NCBI RefSeq assembly: GCF_030814995.1
Contig: NZ_JAUSVX010000012.1
Location: 234,616 to 298,615, forward strand
Length of the DNA stretch: 64,000 bases
Source of the DNA: Labrys wisconsinensis
GTDB lineage: Bacteria > Pseudomonadota > Alphaproteobacteria > Rhizobiales > Labraceae
Direction: 5' to 3'
The translations under genes were made by a program, and so were the position numbers. Shown here piece by piece: positions 53,178 to 60,733 of the stretch. Positions within the stretch are counted from its first letter, which is position 1, and each line of letters begins with the position of its first letter. The notes under the pieces were generated by a model. It ran no database searches, was not told the origin of the DNA, and saw only the letters and a list, made by a program, of their open reading frames with translations.

Positions 53178-54215
53178 TCAGATCAGGAAGTGATCCTGCA
53201 TCCACTGCATGCCGGCGGCATTGTCCTTGGTGACCACCGGGCCGTCGGCGACGATGTTCTTGGGGATGCCCTCGCCGGTCTTCTCGCCCGAGGTGACGGC
53301 CGCGACGCCGGCGATGATGGCCCCGCCATGGATGCGGCAGGAGGGATTGCGCACCGTGGCGAACATGCGCCCGTCCGCCACCGCCGAGATCGCCGGCGGC
53401 ATGGCGTCGACGCCGCCGATCAGGATGTTGGTGCGGCCCCGCGCCTTCATGACCTGGTAGGCGGCGAGCGCCATGTCGTCATTGTGGAAGAAAGCGGCGT
53501 CGATCTGCGGGTACTTGGTGAGATAGGTCTCCCAAAGGCGCGCCGTCTTGGTCACGTCCCAGTCGGCCGGCTGGGTGTCGAGCACCTCGATGCCGGGATT
53601 GGCCTTGATCACCGATTCGAAGCCCCTGGCGCGGCCCTGCGCGCCGGTATGGCCGAGGGCGCCCTGGGTCATGATCACCTTGCCCTTGCCGCCGAGCTTG
53701 GCGACCAGGGCCTGCGTCACTGCCGCGCCCATGAACTCGTTGTTGGGGGCGATGAAGGCGTGCACGTTGATCTTCTCGAGCGGCGCGATCAGCGTGTCCA
53801 TGTCGATCACCGGGGTGCCGGCGTCGATCATCTTCTGCACCGGCTGGGTGAGCGTGCCGATGCCGAAGGCCTGGATGGCGACGAAGTCCCATTTCTGCGA
53901 CGCCATGTTGTCGATGGCGGCGCGCTGCTTGACCGCGTCGAGCTGGCCGTCGAACCAGGTCACCTCGACATTGAACAGCTTGCCCCAATATTCGGCAGCC
54001 TGCTTGCCCTGGGCGCACCAGGTCGCCTGCAGGCCGGCATTGGAGAAGGCCGCCTTCAGCGGCTTCTCGGACCGGCCGGCCGCAGCGGCGGCCTCGGCCG
54101 CGAGCGCCGGGCTGACGCCGAGGCCGCCGAAGAGAGCGGCGGCGGCGCCGGCGGATGCGGTGGCGGCACGGATAAAGTCACGCCGCGACTGCGGCGACAC
54201 GTCCTTTGTCATCAC
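53178..54215 (-). CDS. Periplasmic sugar-binding protein (RbsB family), Tat-exported
   Basis: 345 residues. A twin-arginine signal (QSRRDFIRAATASAGAAAALFGG) is unusual for RbsB-type proteins, which mostly use Sec. The mature part is a type 1 periplasmic binding fold: KAAFSNAGLQATWCAQGKQAAEYWGKLFNVEVTWFDGQ, AIQAFGIGTLTQPVQKMIDAGTPVIDMD, FIAPNNEFMGAAVTQALVAKLGGKGKV, HTGAQGRARGFESVIK, FHNDDMALAAYQVMKARG and ILIGGVDAMPPAISAV. It captures a sugar for the CUT2 importer. GGGAGGA precedes the ATG. Promoter and operator sites lie just upstream. Confidence 0.93.
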   Translation of the reverse strand: MMTKDVSPQSRRDFIRAATASAGAAAALFGGLGVSPALAAEAAAAAGRSEKPLKAAFSNAGLQATWCAQGKQAAEYWGKLFNVEVTWFDGQLDAVKQRAAIDNMASQKWDFVAIQAFGIGTLTQPVQKMIDAGTPVIDMDTLIAPLEKINVHAFIAPNNEFMGAAVTQALVAKLGGKGKVIMTQGALGHTGAQGRARGFESVIKANPGIEVLDTQPADWDVTKTARLWETYLTKYPQIDAAFFHNDDMALAAYQVMKARGRTNILIGGVDAMPPAISAVADGRMFATVRNPSCRIHGGAIIAGVAAVTSGEKTGEGIPKNIVADGPVVTKDNAAGMQWMQDHFLI

Positions 54216-54284
54216 GTCCTCCCATCGGCCCGGCGCATGCGACGCTCGTGGCGGATATCCGCCGGCCGTTCAGTTGCTTGGCCC

Positions 54285-54338
54285 TTTCGTCAGACGAAAC
54301 GGCGCGGGGCATTGTAGGGGGACTTTATCGATTGGCAA
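54285..54338 (-). promoter_or_regulatory. Promoter and palindromic operator of the CUT2 importer
   Basis: On the minus strand TTGCCA (54338-54333), a 16-nt spacer and TACAAT (54316-54311) make a strong promoter. Just downstream of the expected transcription start is the palindrome TTTCGTCAGACGAAA (54285-54299). TTCG...CGAA half-sites resemble DeoR-family operators, so induction by sugar through a DeoR-like repressor encoded elsewhere is plausible. The sites are seen directly; the regulator is inferred. Confidence 0.6.
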
Positions 54339-54360
54339 CTGGTCTTGTCCCGCGTTCTGG

Positions 54361-54384
54361 CTTCCCGGCCGCACGGCCGGGAAG
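54361..54384 (-). terminator. Stem-loop after the response-regulator gene
   Basis: An 11-bp perfect stem (CTTCCCGGCCG 54361-54371; complement 54374-54384) with a minimal 2-nt centre sits 12 bp past the response-regulator stop and before the CUT2 promoter. No T-run. Probably separates the two transcription units. Confidence 0.5.
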
Positions 54385-54395
54385 GGGCGCCGGCG

Positions 54396-54890
54396 TCAGG
54401 CGCGGAGCGCCGGCGGCGAGCCCGCCACGAAGCCGCCGCCGATCTCCGGCTCGGCGGCACGCCGCGCCAGCGCGGCGACGCGGCCGACGAGCTCGATGCC
54501 GGCGAACGGCTTGCACAGGACATCGCAGTCGAGGTCGAGGTCGCGGCGCGCCGGCAGGGCCTGGCCGGACACCATCAGCACCTCCACATAGGGCCAGCGC
54601 TCGCGCACCTGGCGCGCCAGGAAATAGCCGTTGGTCGCACCCGGCATGTGGATGTCGGTGACCATCACCTGGAAGTCCCGGCGCTGCTGCAGCAGGCGCG
54701 CGGCATCGGCCGCATCCGCCGCCTCCACGACGTCGAAGCCGGCGTCGCGCAGCGTGTCCGCCATGATCATGCGGATGGCGGCATCGTCGTCCACCACCAG
54801 CACGGCCGGCCGGGCGGCGAGCATGTCGGCCGCAGCGATCGGGCCGAGGCCGGGCAGGCCGAGCCCGGCGGTGAAGATCGCCTCGCTCAT
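54396..54890 (-). CDS. Single-domain response regulator
   Basis: 164 residues. A 26-residue N-terminal lead is followed by a receiver domain only: acidic pair in VLVVDDDAAIR (D35-D36), phospho-acceptor D79 in VMVTDIHMPGATNG, VSGQ (Ser position) and the conserved lysine in DVLCKPFAGIEL. No output domain, so it acts by protein contact or as a phosphate sink. No histidine kinase is nearby. It overlaps the DUF2934 gene by 4 bp (ATGA), so they are co-expressed and perhaps physically linked. Confidence 0.92.
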   Translation of the reverse strand: MSEAIFTAGLGLPGLGPIAAADMLAARPAVLVVDDDAAIRMIMADTLRDAGFDVVEAADAADAARLLQQRRDFQVMVTDIHMPGATNGYFLARQVRERWPYVEVLMVSGQALPARRDLDLDCDVLCKPFAGIELVGRVAALARRAAEPEIGGGFVAGSPPALRA

Positions 54891-55231
54891 GTCAGCCCTC
54901 CCTGCAGCTTGGCTTCGTGGCGACGGGGCGGGGCGATCGGCGGCAGCAGGGGATCGCGGGCCGGCTTGGCGCCGGAACGGGCGCGCGGCTTGGGCTTGGA
55001 TCGCACCGGCGGCGGCTCGATCGGGCGGGCGGCGGGATCGGGATTGAGCCTGTCGCAATTGGCGAGCGCCTCGGCGCCGGGATTGGGATTGGCGAGGAAG
55101 GCGTCGAAATCCTCGGTGCGCACGATGTCCTCGGCCTTGTACCAATGCTCCTGCGCCTTGCCTTCCGGCATGCCGTCGAGCAGCCAGAGCTCGCGAGCCT
55201 TCCTGCGGACACGCTCTCCCCGTTCTTCCAT
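54887..55231 (-). CDS. DUF2934 protein
   Basis: 114 residues from ATG 55231. The first 45 residues match DUF2934: RVRRKARELWLLDGMPEGKAQEHWYKAEDIV, a helical pattern common in Rhizobiales proteins of unknown role. The rest is a low-complexity Pro/Arg/Ala tail (PIEPPPVRSKPKPRARSGAKP). Coupled to the response regulator downstream and divergent from glgA over 176 bp. Function unknown. Confidence 0.85.
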   Translation of the reverse strand: MEERGERVRRKARELWLLDGMPEGKAQEHWYKAEDIVRTEDFDAFLANPNPGAEALANCDRLNPDPAARPIEPPPVRSKPKPRARSGAKPARDPLLPPIAPPRRHEAKLQGGLT

Positions 55232-55407
55232 GGCGACCCCCTTGCGATGCGCCCCCGGCCTGCGCCGCGCAGACGAAGAGGGCCAACGCCATGGGAATGC
55301 CGGAGGCCGATCATTGTTCCGCCACACAGGGAACATTTTCGCCGACCGGGCATTGAACCTGCATCTTCCGACTGAAGCGCCGGTACGGCCGTGGAGACAC
55401 GTTCCCC

Positions 55408-56913
55408 ATGAAGATCCTTTTTGTGACCAGTGAATTCGCCGATTTCGCCAAGGCGGGGGGCCTTGCGGATGTGGCGGCGGCCTTGCCGCGGGCCCTGCGC
55501 GCCCAGGGCGTGGACGCCAGGGTGCTGCTGCCCGGGTTCCAGAAAGTGATCGACGAGCTCGACGTGCTGACGCTGGTCGGGACCCTGCCCCGACGCGCCG
55601 GCATCGGGCCGTGCCTGCTGGGCGAGGCCAAGACGCGCGACGGGCTGCCGCTCTATGTCGTGCTCGACCCCTCGCTCTACCAGCGCGAAGGCAATGCCTA
55701 TGCCGGGCCGGACGGGCAGGACTGGCCGGACAACGACCTGCGCTTCGCCCGCCTCAGCCTCGCCGCCGAGCAGATCGCCGACGGCAAGGCGGGCCTGGCC
55801 TGGAAGCCGGACCTGGTGCACGCCAACGACTGGCCGACGGGCCTGGCGCCCGCCTTCCTCAAATGGGAGAACTCGACCGTTCCCTCGATCATGACGGTGC
55901 ACAACCTGGCCTATCAGGGCCTGTTCCCGGAGGATCGCCGCGGCCAGCTCGGCATTCCGGACGAAGCCTTCACCCTCGACGGCGTCGAGTTCTACGGCCA
56001 GATCTCCCTGGTCAAGGCCGGCCTCTCCTATGCCGACCACATCACCGCCGTCAGCCCGACCTATGCGCGCGAGATTACCGAGCCCGAGCACGGCGCCGGG
56101 CTCGAGGGCCTCATCGCCGGCAAGGCGCGCGAGGGCGGCCTCACCGGCATCCTGAACGGCCTCGGCGGAGACTGGGATCCCCGGCACGACCCGCACCTGG
56201 CCCAGCCCTTCGATGCGCAGGACACCGCGGGCAAGGCGGTGATGAAGGAACGCGTCCGCACCAGCCTCTGCCTGGCGCCGGCGGAGGGGCCGCTGTTCGG
56301 CGTGGTGTCGCGCCTCGTCCACCAGAAGGGCATGGACCTCGTCGCCGAGGTCGCCTCGGCGATCGTCGAGCGCGGCGGCCAGATCGCCATCCTCGGCGTC
56401 GGCGACGCCGAGACGGAAGACCGGCTGCGCGAGGCCGTGCGCTACAACCGCGACCACGTCGCCATGCTCAACGGCTTCAACGAGCCGATGGCCCACCGCA
56501 TCATGGCGGCGAGCGACTTCTACCTCACGCCATCCCGCTTCGAGCCCTGCGGCCTGTCGCAGATGCACGCCCAGCGCTACGGCGCCCTGCCGGTGGCGCA
56601 CGCGACCGGCGGCCTGGTCGACACCATCACGGACGGGGAGACCGGCTTCCTCTTCCCCGACTTCTCGGTCGAGAGCTTCCTCTCGGCGATCGACCGCGCC
56701 TTCGCGGTCCATGCCGATCCACCGGCGCTGGAGCGCATGCGCGCCGCGGCGATGCGCCGGTCCTTCGACTGGGCCGACTCGGCCGAGGAGTACATCAAGC
56801 TCTATGCGCGCCTCACCGGCAAGCCGCTGCTGCGCCTGGCCGGGACGGGCGGGGCGCGCGCCGGCGCGACCACGGCCGACCTGCGTGCCGCCTCCTGCAT
56901 GGACAGGCCATGA
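55408..56913 (+). CDS. glgA: Glycogen synthase (GT5)
   Basis: 501 residues. N-terminal KILFVTSEFADFAKAGGLADVAAALPRAL carries the ADP-glucose-binding KAGGL motif (K15-L19). Further blocks are VHANDWPTGLAPAFLKWEN, MTVHNLAYQGLFP, ITAVSPTYAREI, GILNGLGGDWDPRHDPHL (a GID variant), GVVSRLVHQKGMDLV and the C-terminal PSRFEPCGLSQMHAQRYGALPVAHATGGLVDTI. It extends alpha-1,4 glucan from ADP-glucose in the cytoplasm. The stop overlaps the glgX start. Neither glgB nor glgC is in this window. Confidence 0.95.
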   Translation: MKILFVTSEFADFAKAGGLADVAAALPRALRAQGVDARVLLPGFQKVIDELDVLTLVGTLPRRAGIGPCLLGEAKTRDGLPLYVVLDPSLYQREGNAYAGPDGQDWPDNDLRFARLSLAAEQIADGKAGLAWKPDLVHANDWPTGLAPAFLKWENSTVPSIMTVHNLAYQGLFPEDRRGQLGIPDEAFTLDGVEFYGQISLVKAGLSYADHITAVSPTYAREITEPEHGAGLEGLIAGKAREGGLTGILNGLGGDWDPRHDPHLAQPFDAQDTAGKAVMKERVRTSLCLAPAEGPLFGVVSRLVHQKGMDLVAEVASAIVERGGQIAILGVGDAETEDRLREAVRYNRDHVAMLNGFNEPMAHRIMAASDFYLTPSRFEPCGLSQMHAQRYGALPVAHATGGLVDTITDGETGFLFPDFSVESFLSAIDRAFAVHADPPALERMRAAAMRRSFDWADSAEEYIKLYARLTGKPLLRLAGTGGARAGATTADLRAASCMDRP

Positions 56914-58973
56914 GGCGTGTGGATGCGGGGGCGCCCTACCCGCTCGGCGCGACGCCGGACGATACGGGTGTGAATTTTGCGCTGTTCTCCGACAATGCCG
57001 AAGGCGTGACGCTCTGCCTGTTCGACGCCAAGGGCCAGCAGGAGATCGAGCGCGTCGCGGTGCGCGAATGCACCAACGGCATCTGGCACTGCCATCTCCC
57101 GGGGGTGGGGCGCGGCCAGGTCTATGGCTGGCGCGTCCACGGGCCCTGGCTGCCGCGCGAAGGCTATCGCTTCAACGAGAACAAGCTCCTGCTCGACCCC
57201 TATGCGCGGGAGCTGGTCGGCGAGCTCGTCTGGGACGATGCGCTCTACGGCTACACCATCGGCGCCGGCGAGGATGCAGACCTGGTGAAGGATGCGCGCG
57301 ACAGCGCGCCCTTCGTGCCCAAGGCGCGCATCCATCCGCGCATGCCGCTGGTGGCGACGCATCACCCGCACAATTCCTGGCCGAAGACGGTGATCTACGA
57401 GGCGCATGTCCGCGGCCTCACCATGCGCCACCCGCTGCTCGGCGAAGACGTGCGCGGCACCTTCGCCGCGCTGTCGACGCCGGCGATGATCGCCTATCTC
57501 GTCCGGATCGGCATCACGGCGATCGAGTTCATGCCGGTGCACGCCTTCGCGCAGGACCGGCACCTCGTCGACCGGGGCCTGGCCAATTACTGGGGCTACA
57601 ACACCCTCGCCTTCTTCGCGCCCGAGCCGCGCTATCTCGACGGCTCGGGGGTGGAGGACATCGCCATCGCCGTCGACCGGCTGCACCAGGCCGGCATCGA
57701 GGTGATCCTCGACGTGGTCTACAATCACACCTGCGAGGGCAACCATCTCGGGCCGACCCTGTCCTGGCGCGGCATCGACAACGCCGCCTACTACCGGCTG
57801 CTGCCCGACGACAGGCGCTATTACGACAATCTCACCGGCTGCGGCAACGCTGTGAATACCGATCATCCGCGCGTGCTGCAGATGATCCTCGACAGCCTCA
57901 GGATGTGGACGACGATCTACGGCATCGACGGCTTCCGCTTCGACCTCGCCACCACGCTCGGCCGGCGCGCCGGCGGCTTCGACCCCTCGCACGCCTTCTT
58001 CAACGCCATCCTGCAGGATCCGGTGCTGGGGCGATCAAAGCTGATCGCCGAGCCCTGGGACATCGGGCCGGGCGGCTACCAGCTCGGCGCCTTCCCGCCG
58101 GGCTTCTCGGAATGGAACGGCGACTATCGCGACGTGATCCGCGACTTCTGGGTGGGCGAGGAGGGCAAGCTCGGCGCCTTCGCCACCCGCTTCGCCGCTT
58201 CCAGCGACCTGTTCGGCGAAGGCCACAAGCGGCCCTGGTCGAGCGTGAACTTCGTCACGGCGCATGACGGCTTCACGCTCGACGACCTCGTCTCCTACAA
58301 CGAGAAGCACAACGAGGCGAACGGCGAGGACAATCGCGACGGCCACGACGACAACCGCAGCTGGAACTGCGGCGTCGAAGGCGAGACGGACGATCCGGCC
58401 GTCCTCGCCCTGCGCAAGCAGCAGAAGCGCAACCTGCTGGCGACGCTGCTGCTGTCCCAGGGCGTGCCCATGCTGCTGGGCGGCGACGAGCTCGGCAATT
58501 CCCAGGGCGGCAACAACAACGCCTATTGCCAGGACAACGAGATCAGCTGGATCGACTGGCACCGGCAGGATCCGGAGCTCGTCGCCTTCGTCTCCAAGCT
58601 GATCACGCTGCGGCGGCGACGCAGCGCCCTGTCGCGCCCGGAATTCCTCACCGGCGCGCGCAATATCCGCGGCCAGCCGGACGTGATCTGGTACGCCGCC
58701 GACGGCAGGCGCATGACGCCGGAGGAATGGAACACGCCGCATGTGCGCTGCCTGACCGTCATGCTCTCTCCGGTCCTGCCCAACGAGCCGGCGGTGATGG
58801 TGATGTTCAACGCCTCGCATCTCGACGTCGAGTTCCGCCTGCCGGCCCAGCGCACCGAAAGCTGGGTCGGCGTCGTCGACACCGCCGGCAACCACGAAGG
58901 CGCCAGCGTCGCCCCGGGCTCGCCGGTGACGGTGGCCGCCCGCTCGCTGGTGGTGTGGGACAGCAAGCCTTGA
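56910..58973 (+). CDS. glgX: Glycogen debranching enzyme GlgX (GH13)
   Basis: 687 residues. An N-terminal CBM48 (about 10-110; GVNFALFSDNAEGVTLCLFD) leads into a GH13_11 barrel: VVYNHTCEGNHLGPTLSWRGIDN, nucleophile Asp in IDGFRFDLATTLG, acid/base Glu in LIAEPWDIGPGGYQ, and VTAHDGFTLDDLVSYN. It hydrolyses alpha-1,6 branches, releasing maltotetraose and similar chains that TreY can use. ATG 56910 overlaps the glgA stop by 4 bp; the TTG of treZ overlaps its own stop. Confidence 0.95.
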   Translation: MRRVDAGAPYPLGATPDDTGVNFALFSDNAEGVTLCLFDAKGQQEIERVAVRECTNGIWHCHLPGVGRGQVYGWRVHGPWLPREGYRFNENKLLLDPYARELVGELVWDDALYGYTIGAGEDADLVKDARDSAPFVPKARIHPRMPLVATHHPHNSWPKTVIYEAHVRGLTMRHPLLGEDVRGTFAALSTPAMIAYLVRIGITAIEFMPVHAFAQDRHLVDRGLANYWGYNTLAFFAPEPRYLDGSGVEDIAIAVDRLHQAGIEVILDVVYNHTCEGNHLGPTLSWRGIDNAAYYRLLPDDRRYYDNLTGCGNAVNTDHPRVLQMILDSLRMWTTIYGIDGFRFDLATTLGRRAGGFDPSHAFFNAILQDPVLGRSKLIAEPWDIGPGGYQLGAFPPGFSEWNGDYRDVIRDFWVGEEGKLGAFATRFAASSDLFGEGHKRPWSSVNFVTAHDGFTLDDLVSYNEKHNEANGEDNRDGHDDNRSWNCGVEGETDDPAVLALRKQQKRNLLATLLLSQGVPMLLGGDELGNSQGGNNNAYCQDNEISWIDWHRQDPELVAFVSKLITLRRRRSALSRPEFLTGARNIRGQPDVIWYAADGRRMTPEEWNTPHVRCLTVMLSPVLPNEPAVMVMFNASHLDVEFRLPAQRTESWVGVVDTAGNHEGASVAPGSPVTVAARSLVVWDSKP

Positions 58974-60733
58974 GGCGCTTCGGTCCGCTGCTGACGGAGA
59001 ATGGCGCCGTCTTCCGCCTCTGGGCCCCGACTGCGGCGTCGGTGGAGCTGGTGCGCCCCGACGCGCCGGCCCTGCCGATGCAGCCCAGGGGCGCGGGTTT
59101 CTTCGAGTGCTTCGTTCCCGGCACGAGGCCGGGGCAGGCCTACATGTTCCGCACCGGCGGCCTCGACGTGCCCGACCCGGCCTCGCGGGCCCAGGCGGAC
59201 GACGCGGACGGCTGGAGCCTCCTCGTCGCGCCGCTGCCGCCGCCGCGCAGCGGCGCCATCCGGCCCTGGCACGAGGCGATCCTCAGCGAGGTGCATGTCG
59301 GCGCCGCCTCGCCGGAGGGAAGCTTCGCGGGCCTGGCGGCGCGGCTCGACCATTTCCGCGACGCCGGCTTCACCGCCATCGAGCTGATGCCGCTGGCCGA
59401 CTTCACGGGCGCGCGCAACTGGGGCTATGACGGGGTGCTGCCCTTCGCGCCCGACGCGCGCTATGGCCGGCCGGAGGACCTGCGGGCCCTGATCGAGGCC
59501 GCCCATGCCCGCGGCATGGGCGTCATGATCGACGTGGTCTACAACCATTTCGGCCCGTCCGGGAACTTCCTGCACCATTATGCCCCGGACTTCTTCGCGC
59601 CGGGCGAGCCGACCCCCTGGGGGCCGGCCATCGCCCTGGACAACCCGCTGGTCCGCGCCTTCTTCTGCGAGAATGCGCGGATGTGGCTGGAGGACTACGA
59701 TGCCGACGGCCTGCGCTTCGACGCCGTGCACGCCCTGCGCACCATGGGCGCCGATCTCTTTCTCGACGAGGTCGCGGCCACGGCGCGGGCGGTGAAGCCC
59801 GACGCCTGGCTGGTGCTGGAGAACGACGCCAACCAGGCGCGCTGGCTCGAACGGGACGGCGCGGGCCGGCCGCGCCGCTTCACCGCCCAGTGGGACGACG
59901 ACCGCCACCATGCCTTCCGGGTGCTGACGACCGGCGACAGCGCCGGCTATTTCGCCGATTATGCCCATCGGCCGATCGGCTCGGTCGAGCGGGCGCTGAC
60001 CGAAGGCTTCGTCTACCAGGGCGAGACCAGCCGCCACCGCGGCGCGCCGCGCGGCGAACCCTCGGCGCACCTGCCGCCGGACGCCTTCGTCGCCTTCCTG
60101 CAGAACCACGACCAGATCGGCAACCGGCCGCTGGGCGACCGCATCGTCGAGGCGCTCGCCCCGGAGAAACGGGCGCTGCAGCGCTTCGCCCTGATGCTGT
60201 CGCCGCATGTGCCCATGGCCTTCATGGGCGAGGAAGCCGGTCTCGACACGCCGTTTCCCTATTTCTGCGATTTCGACGGCGCGCTCGCCGACGCCGTGCG
60301 CCATGGCCGCAGGGAGGAATTCGCCGCCTTCTTCGACAGCCATCCCGGCTCGCCCGACGCCCTGCCCGACCCGCTGGCGCCGGAGACGTTCGAGGCCGCG
60401 AAGCTGCCGTGGCGGCGGCTCGCCGAGCCGGCGCCGCGCCGGGCGCTGGATGATTTCCGCGGGCTGGCGGAGCTGCGGCGGCGGCTGGTCTGGCCGCTGG
60501 CGGCGGGCGCCTTCCGGGGCGCCGGCGCGCAGCGCAACGGTGCGGCGCTGCTGGTCTCCTGGCGCTTCGCCGACGGCGCGCTGACCATGGCGCTGAACCT
60601 CGGCGACGAAGCCGGGTCGATCGGCGGGCCGGGCCGCGCCCCGGATGCGGCAGCCGGCGAGGTCCGCATCGACGGCGCGGCGACGCGCCTCGGGCCCTGG
60701 GCGGCCGCCCTCTGGTCGGAGCCGGTCCGATGA
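58970..60733 (+). CDS. treZ: Malto-oligosyltrehalose trehalohydrolase
   Basis: 587 residues from TTG 58970 (TTGA overlaps the glgX stop). CBM48-like start FGPLLTENGAVFRLWAPTAASVELV, then GH13_10: EVHVGAASPEGSFAGLAARLDHF, IDVVYNHFGPSGNFL, nucleophile in ADGLRFDAVHAL, acid/base Glu in AWLVLENDANQA and FLQNHDQIGNRP. Releases trehalose from the non-reducing-type end of maltooligosyltrehalose produced by TreY. The rare start is consistent with translation by re-initiation from glgX. Confidence 0.95.
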   Translation: MRRFGPLLTENGAVFRLWAPTAASVELVRPDAPALPMQPRGAGFFECFVPGTRPGQAYMFRTGGLDVPDPASRAQADDADGWSLLVAPLPPPRSGAIRPWHEAILSEVHVGAASPEGSFAGLAARLDHFRDAGFTAIELMPLADFTGARNWGYDGVLPFAPDARYGRPEDLRALIEAAHARGMGVMIDVVYNHFGPSGNFLHHYAPDFFAPGEPTPWGPAIALDNPLVRAFFCENARMWLEDYDADGLRFDAVHALRTMGADLFLDEVAATARAVKPDAWLVLENDANQARWLERDGAGRPRRFTAQWDDDRHHAFRVLTTGDSAGYFADYAHRPIGSVERALTEGFVYQGETSRHRGAPRGEPSAHLPPDAFVAFLQNHDQIGNRPLGDRIVEALAPEKRALQRFALMLSPHVPMAFMGEEAGLDTPFPYFCDFDGALADAVRHGRREEFAAFFDSHPGSPDALPDPLAPETFEAAKLPWRRLAEPAPRRALDDFRGLAELRRRLVWPLAAGAFRGAGAQRNGAALLVSWRFADGALTMALNLGDEAGSIGGPGRAPDAAAGEVRIDGAATRLGPWAAALWSEPVR

